From positions 1-40,096 of IMG/VR virus record IMGVR_UViG_3300049459_000138: 40,096 bases of DNA. The stretch is one strand, 5' to 3'. Each line of letters begins with the position of its first letter. The first letter of the stretch is position 1. Below the pieces are notes generated by a model. That model saw only the letters and a program-made list of their open reading frames with translations, did not search any database and was not told the DNA's origin. Shown piece after piece: positions 7,554-13,207 of this stretch. The translations under genes and the position numbers were made by a program. The DNA comes from a virus.

Positions 7554-7644
7554 GGCTGTTGCTCCGGGATGGCCAAGAGGCCGCTGGGTGGTAAGTTGAA
7601 TTGCGACTGGCGAAGACGCTGGCGCACCTGGTTGTTGATGCGCC

Positions 7645-7953
7645 TCACGAGGCGAACTTGAAGTTGTTTTCCCGGGCGATCAGGCGGGCGCGCTTGGCTT
7701 CCATGCCGCACTCTCTGGCGGCCTTGGCGACGGGCGTGCCGGCCTCGGCCAACTCCTTTAGCCTGGGCGCGATCTTGTCCCGCTCGGCGCGCAGCTTGTT
7801 GCTGTGCGGCGTGGTGCCGAAGTGAGGCGCTTCAGCGCTGACGCCTGAGGCGATCTGCTGCGCTGTCTTGCCAGAGCCGAAGAACTGATCCAGCTTTCGG
7901 TTGAGGTCCTCGATTATCGAGTCTCGCGGGTTTGGCATTGGTACGCCGATCAT
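7645..7953 (-). CDS. Small HTH-like phage protein
   Basis: I take the ATG at 7953 (102 residues, MIGVPMPNPRD) because it overlaps the stop of the upstream gene as ATGA; a GTG nine bases further up is also open. The C-terminal 40 residues, with RLKELAEAGTPVAKAARECG followed by MEAKRARLIARENNFKF, look like a resolvase-type helix-turn-helix, so DNA binding is likely. The N-terminal half is helical (DLNRKLDQFF). The function is unknown. Confidence 0.65.
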   Translation of the reverse strand: MIGVPMPNPRDSIIEDLNRKLDQFFGSGKTAQQIASGVSAEAPHFGTTPHSNKLRAERDKIAPRLKELAEAGTPVAKAARECGMEAKRARLIARENNFKFAS

Positions 7954-8240
7954 TTGTCCCACCCGTCGATGTTCACCTTCATGCCGTCAGCGCGTGCTTC
8001 CAGTACTTGGGCCAGGTTGATCGCTGCCTTCCAGGTGAAGCGGAAACCCTTCACTTTGCCGGTGGCACGCTCAATGACGTGGTAGGCGTTGTCGCCCTTG
8101 GCGACGACCTGGAAGCGAACCGCACCTACCGGTGCTTCCTTGCCGATCATTGCGTAGAACTCGGCGGTGGCCGCCGTGGCGCGTATGTGCAGAGCAATGT
8201 TGCCGTCGACTCGCGCTTGCATCAGTGGGTGCATTTGCAT
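7950..8240 (-). CDS. Conserved small phage early protein
   Basis: The 96-residue protein has a beta-rich centre (VGAVRFQVVAKGDNAYHVIE) followed by a helix (WKAAINLAQVLEARAD). No family with known function is recognised. GAGG lies eight bases before the ATG. It is coupled by ATGA to the HTH-like gene downstream. A long hairpin (8272-8326) lies in its leader. Confidence 0.65.
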   Translation of the reverse strand: MQMHPLMQARVDGNIALHIRATAATAEFYAMIGKEAPVGAVRFQVVAKGDNAYHVIERATGKVKGFRFTWKAAINLAQVLEARADGMKVNIDGWDK

Positions 8241-8271
8241 GACTGATCCCTCGGTGTGGGTTGCGTGTATT

Positions 8272-8326
8272 CGTCAGCACTCGGCCGCCTGCTGGTTGCC
8301 GTTGGGCGCAGGGGAGAGTGCTGACG
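8272..8326 (-). promoter_or_regulatory. Long leader hairpin upstream of the 7950-8240 gene
   Basis: CGTCAGCACTC (8272-8282) pairs perfectly with GAGTGCTGACG (8316-8326), an 11-pair outer stem. Inside, CCTGC and GCAGG can form a second stem. In the leftward transcript it lies about 30 bases before the ribosome site of the 96-residue protein. It could regulate translation or protect a processed 5' end. Its sequence is unrelated to the two repeated leader elements further upstream. Confidence 0.5.
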
Positions 8327-8340
8327 GATAAAGGCGGGCG

Positions 8341-8374
8341 TAAAAAAGCCCGATCGGAACCGGGCTTTTGTTTG
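8341..8374. terminator. Bidirectional intrinsic terminator
   Basis: AAAAGCCCG and CGGGCTTTT form the stem, with runs of A on the left and T on the right, so it can terminate in either direction. On the leftward strand the stem is followed by six Ts. It lies inside the early left operon downstream of the 257-residue gene. Leftward genes beyond it therefore depend on antitermination or on local promoters. Confidence 0.75.
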
Positions 8375-8701
8375 CGTCACGAAGACCTCCCTACGTGTCG
8401 CAGGTGCCGCCATTGGGCGGGCTTCGATATCTGTCGGTTACATGGCTGCCAATCCTCCGTGCTGGGTTGGTGGAAATGCGGGGGGCCGCGTTGCGCGGTG
8501 CAGAATCATCCGCATCGGAGATCGCTCGAATCTGGCTGGCGAGTAAACCGTCTTCGCCGCGACAAAAACCGCTCTGGCTCGGGTAAAGGTGGCCACCTTG
8601 CTATCTCGGGGCAGTCAGCCGAGCGATCTCCGATGCGGCCTGGTGCTGGGGAGTACCAGGTGCTCGGGCAGTTATCGTCAGGCTGACGTGGCGCTGGTTG
8701 T
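8375..8701. other. Non-coding stretch with nested dyads
   Basis: I see no convincing gene here; together with the leader to its left, about 460 bases (8241-8701) lack one. Open frames such as 8261-8686 have no ribosome site and an implausible composition. The stretch holds a hairpin CCTGGT...ACCAGG (8639-8660), a 19-bp inverted repeat (8510-8528 with 8620-8638) and a 14-bp palindrome AAGGTGGCCACCTT (8586-8599). Confidence 0.5.
8510..8638. repeat. 19-bp perfect inverted repeat, candidate structured RNA
   Basis: CCGCATCGGAGATCGCTCG (8510-8528) is the exact reverse complement of 8620-8638. The 91 bases between the arms include the palindrome AAGGTGGCCACCTT. A transcript in either direction would fold into a long stem closing a structured loop. 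No transposase or target duplication is visible, so a non-coding RNA or regulatory structure is more likely than a mobile element. Confidence 0.5.
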
Positions 8702-9475
8702 TCAGTCGTAAAGTCCGTAGCAGAAGTCGTGCTCGTCGCAATCGATCACCAACTGGGCGCCACCGAAGTACAGTGCAGCGGTGAGCTTTTCCCACCGCTT
8801 GTAGATCATGAAGTTGCGACCTATCGGTTTACCTTCCAACTTCGCGCTATAGGCTTCGCCGAAGTCATAGCCCTGTTCGTTTTGGCCGCGGATGCTGACG
8901 CTGATCCGGTTTGCCAGCTCCCACTCACTACGCTTGCGGTCAGAAGAGTACCGGGCCGCGGAAGTGCGCTCTTCTGGTTGGGGGTCAAAGCAGATGTGTA
9001 TGTGCTTGGTGATGCTGCTGTAGCTGTTTTCATCCTCGCGAATAGTGATGTGCGGTCGTTCCCACTGTTCATCGGTGGCGCGTTCTTTGTGCTCTTCGAC
9101 GAATGCATTCAGCAAGTCGCTGAGGTTTACGAACGCTGGCACGATGTCGTCTTTCAGGGCCTCGTCAATCGCGGCTTGCGACCGGCGCAGCATTTCGCCA
9201 GTCACGCCCGAAGATTCCCACTGGGCCTTCATTGCGGTCGCAATGAGGTCGTTGTAGCGGGACAGCTCGAAAAGGTTTTCGACGTTCGACGGGAGCGCCT
9301 GCTTGATGGCTTCCTTCACCAACTTGCCCATATCGCTGTACGAGCTGAAAGCATCTTTGATGATGTCCGTGAACATCTTTTCCACGTTCGCAGAGATGAT
9401 TTCTGCTGGGCGCTCACTCGCGGAAAAGCGAGCGATATGGTCGTGCATCAGGGCTTGAATCGTTTGTTCGCTCAT
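8702..9475 (-). CDS. Conserved phage early protein (257 aa), unknown function
   Basis: The N-terminal half is helical and amphipathic (MSEQTIQALMHDHI, MGKLVKEAIKQALP). The C-terminal half is mixed, with HIHICFDPQPEERTSAARY and an aromatic, acidic end (DCDEHDFCYGLYD). Proteins of this layout are common in early operons of Pseudomonas and related phages without assigned function. GGAG six bases before the ATG supports the start. The leader carries one copy of the repeated hairpin element (9496-9541). Confidence 0.75.
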   Translation of the reverse strand: MSEQTIQALMHDHIARFSASERPAEIISANVEKMFTDIIKDAFSSYSDMGKLVKEAIKQALPSNVENLFELSRYNDLIATAMKAQWESSGVTGEMLRRSQAAIDEALKDDIVPAFVNLSDLLNAFVEEHKERATDEQWERPHITIREDENSYSSITKHIHICFDPQPEERTSAARYSSDRKRSEWELANRISVSIRGQNEQGYDFGEAYSAKLEGKPIGRNFMIYKRWEKLTAALYFGGAQLVIDCDEHDFCYGLYD

Positions 9476-9495
9476 TTGGTGCTCCGTGCTTGATC

Positions 9496-9541
9496 GGTTG
9501 TCATCCCGCTGCCCACTCAGTGAATGGGCAGAAGTGATGCT
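9496..9541 (-). promoter_or_regulatory. Repeated leader RNA element, copy A
   Basis: On the leftward transcript this reads AGCATCAC, a seven-pair stem (CTGCCCA with TGGGCAG), a loop TTCACTGAG, and then GGGATGACAACC. An outer CATC/GATG helix can close it. It lies between the stop of the 53-residue gene and the ribosome site of the 257-residue gene. Copy B at 9716-9762 has the same flanks and loop but a different stem sequence that still pairs, so the structure itself is conserved. Confidence 0.65.
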
Positions 9542-9702
9542 TACTCAGCCTGGAGCGTTTCGATTGCCTGCCGGTAGTCGGCAGCGATCGTCCTGCTGTT
9601 TGCCGCGTCGTCGTACCGTCCTTCTTTTTCCTGAATGACCGCGTTGCGCTTGTAGTTGGTGGCGCTGCTTTCGAGCAGGGAAACTGCAGATGAGTGCTTC
9701 AT
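9541..9702 (-). CDS. Small phage protein (53 aa)
   Basis: The peptide starts MKHSSAVSLLESSATNYK and ends AADYRQAIETLQAE. It is highly charged and predicted helical throughout. GAGG lies nine bases before the ATG, directly after copy B of the repeated leader element. Similar short helical proteins occur as the first gene of early left operons in Pseudomonas phages. It has no known function. It is the first gene transcribed from the left promoter. Confidence 0.7.
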   Translation of the reverse strand: MKHSSAVSLLESSATNYKRNAVIQEKEGRYDDAANSRTIAADYRQAIETLQAE

Positions 9703-9715
9703 GGTTTGTTACCTC

Positions 9716-9762
9716 GGTTGTCATCCCAAGCAGCCCTCGGTGAAAGGCTGCTCAGTGATGCT
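9716..9762 (-). promoter_or_regulatory. Repeated leader RNA element, copy B
   Basis: On the transcript the order is AGCATCAC, a seven-pair stem (AGCAGCC with GGCTGCT), a loop containing TTCACCGAG, and GGGATGACAACC, ending directly at the GAGG ribosome site of the 53-residue gene. Compared with copy A, the flanks and loop are nearly identical and the stems differ but pair. This covariation indicates a functional RNA, probably controlling translation of the gene that follows. Confidence 0.65.
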
Positions 9763-9939
9763 GTCCGTCCTATTGCCGCTGGAGGAGCGGGGCGCATTGC
9801 TTGCCGGGTCATTCACACGGTTAAAGCGTTTCACCATCGAGCAGCCGTCCAGGTTGTTCCTGTCGTAGGCAGGCTTTCGGGCCTGTCTGCTCGCCGGTCG
9901 CCGGTAGAGGCAATGCGGTCTGTTGTTTGTTGCGCTGAC

Positions 9940-9951
9940 TGTTAAAGAGCA
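9940..9951 (-). promoter_or_regulatory. boxA-type antitermination site in the left leader
   Basis: The leftward strand reads TGCTCTTTAACA, identical to the core boxA of bacterial rRNA leaders and close to lambda nut boxA. NusB and NusE (S10) bind boxA RNA. It sits about 40-55 bases downstream of the presumed transcription start, the usual place for a nut site. A hairpin (CAGGC, CCGAAA loop, GCCTG at 9870-9885) follows about 55 bases later and could serve as a boxB-like part. No lambda N-like gene is recognisable. Confidence 0.65.
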
Positions 9952-9999
9952 GCGAGCTGGTTGGCTCTGGCGCCTTCTTGTTCGTTGGCGTTGAGATCA

Positions 10000-10041
10000 A
10001 GTTAACCATCGGTATATTTATACGTCAATACCGATGGTTAA
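10000..10041 (-). promoter_or_regulatory. Left early promoter PL with two CI-type operators
   Basis: On the leftward strand TTGACG (10023-10028) and TTAACT (10000-10005) are spaced by 17 bases, a sigma70-type promoter. Two 14-bp operators, TTAACCATCGGTAT (10002-10015) and its exact inverse ATACCGATGGTTAA (10028-10041), overlap the -10 and the -35. The same motif recurs in the repressor-cro interval, so the phage repressor and Cro should shut this promoter. Confidence 0.8.
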
Positions 10042-10079
10042 TTTATTTTTGCTCGGCGTGGGGTACTCTTTCGCCATAA

Positions 10080-10095
10080 CTGGACGTATATACAG
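10080..10095. promoter_or_regulatory. LexA (SOS) box
   Basis: CTGGACGTATATACAG fits CTG-N10-CAG with an AT-rich centre; it differs from the canonical CTGTN8ACAG at one outer base. It lies 15 bases before the DUF1654 start codon, overlapping the likely promoter. Host LexA would repress this gene until DNA damage. A second, stronger box occurs at 39528-39547. Confidence 0.65.
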
Positions 10096-10110
10096 TGTAG
10101 TGAGGGAGTT

Positions 10111-10428
10111 ATGGGCAAGGCACAGAAGGCGAAACCGGCAGTACGAGTGGAGATGTCTGCGGTTCAGCGGCTGGGATTACGCGTGTCGTCGATGATCAAC
10201 TCGCCGCGCGCACAAGAAAGATGCTCGGTGTTGATTCATCGGATGGATTCTGATCAGGACGCTGATTGGGAAGAGGTAATGAGTCAGATATCTGAAACGG
10301 ACGGGGTGAGCATGGTGTTTCAGGATGATGGCGGGGTTCTGTTGGAGTGGGAGGCTCCAAGTGAGGAAGATCGAGTGCTTGAGATAGGGGAGGTGGACCT
10401 AGTGGAAGAGGAGCTGGCGCCTTTCTGA
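10111..10428 (+). CDS. DUF1654 family protein, SOS-controlled
   Basis: The 105-residue protein shows the DUF1654 pattern typical of Pseudomonas and its phages: AVQRLGLRVSSMINSPRAQ, then CSVLIHRMDSDQDADWEEVM, then an acidic C-terminus with ETDGVSMVFQDDGG. The function of the family is unknown. GAGG five bases before the ATG supports the start. It stands alone between the left promoter and the immunity genes, runs rightward, and has its own LexA box and terminator, so it can be expressed independently after DNA damage. Confidence 0.8.
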   Translation: MGKAQKAKPAVRVEMSAVQRLGLRVSSMINSPRAQERCSVLIHRMDSDQDADWEEVMSQISETDGVSMVFQDDGGVLLEWEAPSEEDRVLEIGEVDLVEEELAPF

Positions 10429-10438
10429 AGGGCGAAGA

Positions 10439-10466
10439 AAAGCCCGCTTAGTGGCGGGCTTTGTTT
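10439..10466 (+). terminator. Intrinsic terminator of the DUF1654 gene
   Basis: AAAGCCCGC and GCGGGCTTT form a nine-pair stem with a six-base loop, followed by TTGTTT, eleven bases after the DUF1654 stop. The A-rich left arm makes it partly usable by leftward transcripts from the next gene as well. Confidence 0.8.
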
Positions 10467-10484
10467 GGTATGTCACTAAAGCTT

Positions 10485-10724
10485 CTACTCGGCCTTGCCC
10501 CGCACAATCCTTCCCGCCTTCACTTCATCAGCGTAAGCAGTCAATCGATCTTCACCTGCATGAAATACAGTGCACATCTTTAGGACCGCCTGTGCATCTG
10601 CCTCATTGCCAGCCAGGCTAAGCCGTTCGGCAACCCTCAGCAGCTCCACGGCGGACCACTTCAGATCAGATGCGACACCTTGGAGGTCACGTTTAAGGTC
10701 TTGCTCTGGTTTGTTGAGCCCCAT
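10485..10724 (-). CDS. Small phage protein (79 aa) downstream of the repressor
   Basis: The ATG at 10724 is preceded by AGGAG with a five-base spacer, so I prefer it to the GTG six bases further upstream. The product is almost entirely helical and charged, with LKRDLQGVASDLKWSAVELL followed by RVAERLSLAGNEADAQAVL. I recognise no family with a function. It follows the repressor gene on the same strand after a 36-base gap, so it is probably expressed in the lysogen. Confidence 0.65.
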   Translation of the reverse strand: MGLNKPEQDLKRDLQGVASDLKWSAVELLRVAERLSLAGNEADAQAVLKMCTVFHAGEDRLTAYADEVKAGRIVRGKAE

Positions 10725-10760
10725 TCCCACTCCTATTCTTCCCCTCCGCGCCAGATCCGA

Positions 10761-11642
10761 CTATGCCTTCCTCGCATTCCAGATCATCAGCACCTTCGCG
10801 TGAACAGTCACGTCCTCAATCCGCGCCTCTTGATCCCTAATATTCGGGTTGTCGGACACCAGCAAGAAGCGTTCGGAGTCCAGTATCTGAATCCGCTTGA
10901 TGAATAGGTGCTCATGCCAGGTCAGAACGTAGATCCCATCGCCCGCGTACTCGTTTACGCCCTTGTCGACGATCAACGGGTCTTTATCGTTGATGGTGCC
11001 CTCCATGCTCTGGCCCCAGCCGGTAATCATCGCCAAGGAATGAGGAGAGGTGTAGGTGATACCTTTTTCCCGAAGTACGTCCTCGCGGATAATCAGGTTC
11101 CTGATCACCTCGTTGTAATCGCCTGGTACCTGCCCATGCCCCATTGCGGCGCGGACATCGTACTGACGGATCACTATCTCTTCCGGCCTGGCCTTCAACC
11201 CGGAAAAATCCGCCTGGATTACTTTTCCGTGCGCTTCCCCCGCCGCAGTCAGAGCGGCGTTCGCAATTCTCTCTTGAGCGTCAGCGTCGAGGTTCTTGCC
11301 CGCGTGCTTGCGGATCATTTCCATAACCTTCTCGGCCGCGCTTGATCCGCTAGGCGTTGTCGTCTTCGTCTGAGCGCTGGTCAGCGCGGCTATCTCTCCA
11401 GCCAGTCGAGGACTGAAGGCCGAAACGGGCTCATCAAGCATGCGCGCCAATACAGCCGCGAACTTGGCGTTCAAGGGATTCAGGCCCTTGAAATAAAGGT
11501 TCACCGCGGCGGGCGTCATCCCTGCCTCATCGGCGATTTTCTTTTGGCTGAGCTTCAGCTCGTTCTTCTTGGAAAGGAACAAGTCGTGCGCGGCTGCGCA
11601 CTCGGCGAGCAGCTCTGGCGGGAGGATTCGTTTCTTGGTCAT
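10761..11642 (-). CDS. cI: CI-like phage repressor (HTH plus S24 domain)
   Basis: The start at 11642 gives 293 residues. An N-terminal HTH at about 31-58 reads LSQKKIADEAGMTPAAVNLY. The C-terminal LexA/CI-type domain has the serine motif GWGQSME (S212) and the lysine in LFIKRIQ (K249). The expected Ala-Gly cleavage pair is not obvious; the segment there reads VRAAMGHGQV (163-172). The protein should bind the five dyad operators and maintain lysogeny. No Shine-Dalgarno sequence precedes the ATG. The promoter -10 lies so close that the mRNA is probably leaderless, as for lambda cI. Confidence 0.9.
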   Translation of the reverse strand: MTKKRILPPELLAECAAAHDLFLSKKNELKLSQKKIADEAGMTPAAVNLYFKGLNPLNAKFAAVLARMLDEPVSAFSPRLAGEIAALTSAQTKTTTPSGSSAAEKVMEMIRKHAGKNLDADAQERIANAALTAAGEAHGKVIQADFSGLKARPEEIVIRQYDVRAAMGHGQVPGDYNEVIRNLIIREDVLREKGITYTSPHSLAMITGWGQSMEGTINDKDPLIVDKGVNEYAGDGIYVLTWHEHLFIKRIQILDSERFLLVSDNPNIRDQEARIEDVTVHAKVLMIWNARKA

Positions 11643-11650
11643 CGCGCGAA

Positions 11651-11679
11651 TGTATACCAATGGTTAAAAATAAGAAGAA
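11651..11679 (-). promoter_or_regulatory. Repressor maintenance promoter (PRM-like)
   Basis: On the leftward strand TATACA (11651-11656) is a good -10, 17 bases from a poor -35 TTCTTC (11674-11679). Initiation would fall within a few bases of the repressor ATG (11642). The poor -35 abuts the operator at 11677-11690, a geometry that suits activation by bound repressor. The operator at 11654-11667 covers the -10, suiting negative autoregulation. Confidence 0.6.
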
Positions 11680-11715
11680 ACCATCGGTATTGATTAAAAA
11701 TTAACAGATGGTTAA
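11654..11715. promoter_or_regulatory. Right operator region with three repressor sites
   Basis: Three related dyads are present: ATACCAATGGTTAA (11654-11667), GAAACCATCGGTAT (11677-11690) and TTAACAGATGGTTAA (11701-11715). All match the TAACC-ATC-GGTAT half-site pattern of the two left operators. They are spaced at roughly two helical turns, so they could be occupied by adjacent repressor dimers on one face of the DNA. The left pair is 1.6 kb away, allowing looping as in lambda. Confidence 0.8.
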
Positions 11716-11718
11716 TAT
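11690..11718 (+). promoter_or_regulatory. Right early promoter PR
   Basis: TTGATT (11690-11695) and TAATAT (11713-11718) are separated by 17 bases. The right-hand operator (11701-11715) covers the spacer and -10, and the middle operator touches the -35. Transcription would begin near 11725 and run into cro at 11748. Confidence 0.75.
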
Positions 11719-11747
11719 CGGCCTCATCTACGACCCGAGGCTTGATC

Positions 11748-11942
11748 ATGAATGAGACCCCCCTCGACAAGTTTGTTGCTGAAAAAGGTCAGTCCGAGGC
11801 AGCGAGGCTTCTTCGTGTGACCGCCCCGGCAATTCACAAAGCGTTGTCTGCCAAACGCGACATTCGTGTGCTTGAGCTACCTGACGGCAGCTTCGAGGCA
11901 AATGAACTTCGCCCGTTCCCATCTCAGAAATCAGCCGCTTAA
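11748..11942 (+). CDS. cro: Cro repressor, lambda type
   Basis: The ATG at 11748 (64 residues) has GAGG seven bases upstream; the TTG six bases earlier is not needed. The protein follows lambda Cro closely: a helix-turn-helix in FVAEKGQSEAARLLRVTAPA plus IHKAL, then the beta strand LELPDGSFEANELRPFPSQK, where lambda has INADGSVYAEEVKPFPSNK. It should bind the same operators as the repressor and turn off repressor synthesis during lytic growth. Confidence 0.93.
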   Translation: MNETPLDKFVAEKGQSEAARLLRVTAPAIHKALSAKRDIRVLELPDGSFEANELRPFPSQKSAA

Positions 11943-11970
11943 CCCGCTGAACAAATGATCGTCCACCACA

Positions 11971-11983
11971 TGGCGGTTCGCCA
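11971..11983 (+). other. Small hairpin between cro and cII
   Basis: TGGCG, loop GTT and CGCCA form a five-pair hairpin in the 64-base gap between cro and the CII-like gene. In lambda this interval holds nutR and tR1. No clear boxA is seen just before it, so it is recorded only as a possible structured element of the right leader. Confidence 0.3.
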
Positions 11984-12006
11984 CGTAACAATTTTCGAGG
12001 TGTTAC

Positions 12007-12432
12007 ATGCAATCACTGATGAGAGCTATCTACGACGTAGTAGACGAGCACGGCACCAAGAAGATCGCGGAAGGCGCCAGCTTTACGTCACGCACCCTGC
12101 TGGCTCAGAAAGCAAACCCTGATTACGACAGCCACAACATGAACGTGCCTGAGCTTGATCGGATCATGGCGTTTACCCAGGACTTCCGCCCTCTGGCAGC
12201 TTGGGCAGATCGCTTCGGGTTTGATCTGGTGTCGCGTGAGCGTCCCGTTGCGAAGCCATTGCTGATCGCGCTGGGGAACCTATCTGCCGAGTGCGGCGAC
12301 GTGGGCCGGCTGATCTTCGATGCAACTGCCGACAACCACATCAGCCAGCACGAAAAAGCCCAAGGGGAAAAAGCAATTCTTGAAGCGATCGATGCGCTGC
12401 AGATCCTGCGCGAATCGCTGAAGGCTGCCTGA
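12007..12432 (+). CDS. CII-like phage regulator (Phage_CP76 family)
   Basis: The 141-residue protein matches the phage regulatory CII family PF06892: AIYDVVDEHGTKKIAEG, a short conserved LLAQKANPDYDSHNM segment, DRIMAFTQDFRPLAAWADRF, and a helical C-terminus. In relatives this protein is a DNA-binding regulator that favours lysogeny. GAGG six bases before the ATG supports the start. It is the second gene of the right early operon, the lambda cII position, although it is not lambda CII in sequence. Confidence 0.85.
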   Translation: MQSLMRAIYDVVDEHGTKKIAEGASFTSRTLLAQKANPDYDSHNMNVPELDRIMAFTQDFRPLAAWADRFGFDLVSRERPVAKPLLIALGNLSAECGDVGRLIFDATADNHISQHEKAQGEKAILEAIDALQILRESLKAA

Positions 12433-12449
12433 ACGACAGGCACAAAAAA

Positions 12450-12478
12450 ACCGGGCTGCAACCCGGCTCTTTCAACAA
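12450..12478 (+). terminator. Hairpin with boxA-like tail after cII
   Basis: AACCGGG and CCCGG form a short stem around CTGCAA, followed by CTCTTT, so it can act as a weak terminator. The tail GCTCTTTCAACA also resembles boxA with one extra C. It separates the CII-like gene from the Rha gene and may be an early right control point comparable to lambda tR1/nutR. Confidence 0.5.
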
Positions 12479-12502
12479 CTTGTAAAACACAGTGGGGCCA
12501 TT

Positions 12503-13207
12503 ATGAACACGATCGTCGCTCCAATCAATACGGTCACCATGTCGAGCCGTGAGATCGCCGATCTCACGGGCAAGCAGCACAAGGACGTCATCCGTGACAT
12601 CCGTGTGATGCGAAAGGCACTGGCAGGCGATGGCGCAGATCTGCGCCATCTCCAAGAGGTCAAGGATGGGCGGGATTACACAGCTGAATTCCACCTCGAC
12701 CGCGTCCTGACTGAAACCCTATTGACCGGCTACAGCATCCCGCTTCGTCATCGTGTCGTGACACGTTTGAGAGAATTGGAAAACGTGTCGCGACAGGTTG
12801 TCACGATTCCGCAATCCCTTCCCGAAGCGCTCCGCCTTGCCGCCGATCTGGCAGACAAGAACGATGAGTTGCAGAGACTGATTACAGACCAGGCGCCTAA
12901 GGTCGCGGCCATCAAACGGCTCGCAGCAGCTGGTGGCGCGATCTGCATCACCGATGCTGCCAAGCAGTTGGGTCTGGCTCCGGCACGTCTATTCGCTTGG
13001 TTGGAGCAGCACCGCTGGATATTCCGGCGGCATGGCGGAAAGCGCTGGGTTGCCTATCAGCCGCGCATCACCACCGGGCACATGACTCACAAGGTCACAG
13101 CGTTGAAGCCTGACCCAGAAACCGGGATTGAGCGCGCTGCATTCGATCCGATGGTTACCCCGAAAGGCCTTACACGTCTCGCTGAACTACTGCAGGAGGC
13201 CGCGTAA
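12503..13207 (+). CDS. Rha-type regulator with KilAC antirepressor domain
   Basis: The N-terminal 95 residues are the Rha family domain (TMSSREIADLTGKQHKDVIR, LTETLLTGYSIPLRHRVVTR). The C-terminal half is the phage antirepressor KilAC domain (DAAKQLGLAPARLFAWLEQH, WIFRRHGGKRW, VTPKGLTRLAELL). Rha affects phage growth in a host-factor-dependent way in lambdoid phages, and KilAC domains occur in antirepressors. The two-domain build is common. Its stop overlaps the ATG of the next gene by one base. Confidence 0.9.
   Translation: MNTIVAPINTVTMSSREIADLTGKQHKDVIRDIRVMRKALAGDGADLRHLQEVKDGRDYTAEFHLDRVLTETLLTGYSIPLRHRVVTRLRELENVSRQVVTIPQSLPEALRLAADLADKNDELQRLITDQAPKVAAIKRLAAAGGAICITDAAKQLGLAPARLFAWLEQHRWIFRRHGGKRWVAYQPRITTGHMTHKVTALKPDPETGIERAAFDPMVTPKGLTRLAELLQEAA

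Larger units (their letters stand above)
9703..9999 (-). other. Long untranslated leader of the left operon
   Basis: About 290 bases lie between the presumed start of the left transcript (near 9993) and the first ATG at 9702. I find no convincing gene; a 62-codon frame ending at 9821 begins inside the operator and has no ribosome site. The leader holds, in transcript order, boxA (9940-9951), a small hairpin CAGGC/GCCTG (9870-9885) and copy B of the repeated element. Confidence 0.6.

Noticed and set aside
8261-8686. 141-codon rightward frame in the early non-coding gap
   Set aside because: It has no ribosome site, contains the terminator and inverted repeat, and its product has an implausible Arg/Gly/Trp/Cys-rich composition.
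9821-10009. 62-codon leftward frame beginning in the left operator
   Set aside because: Its start lies within the operator/-10 region at or upstream of the predicted transcription start, and the frame only reads through the structured leader and boxA.
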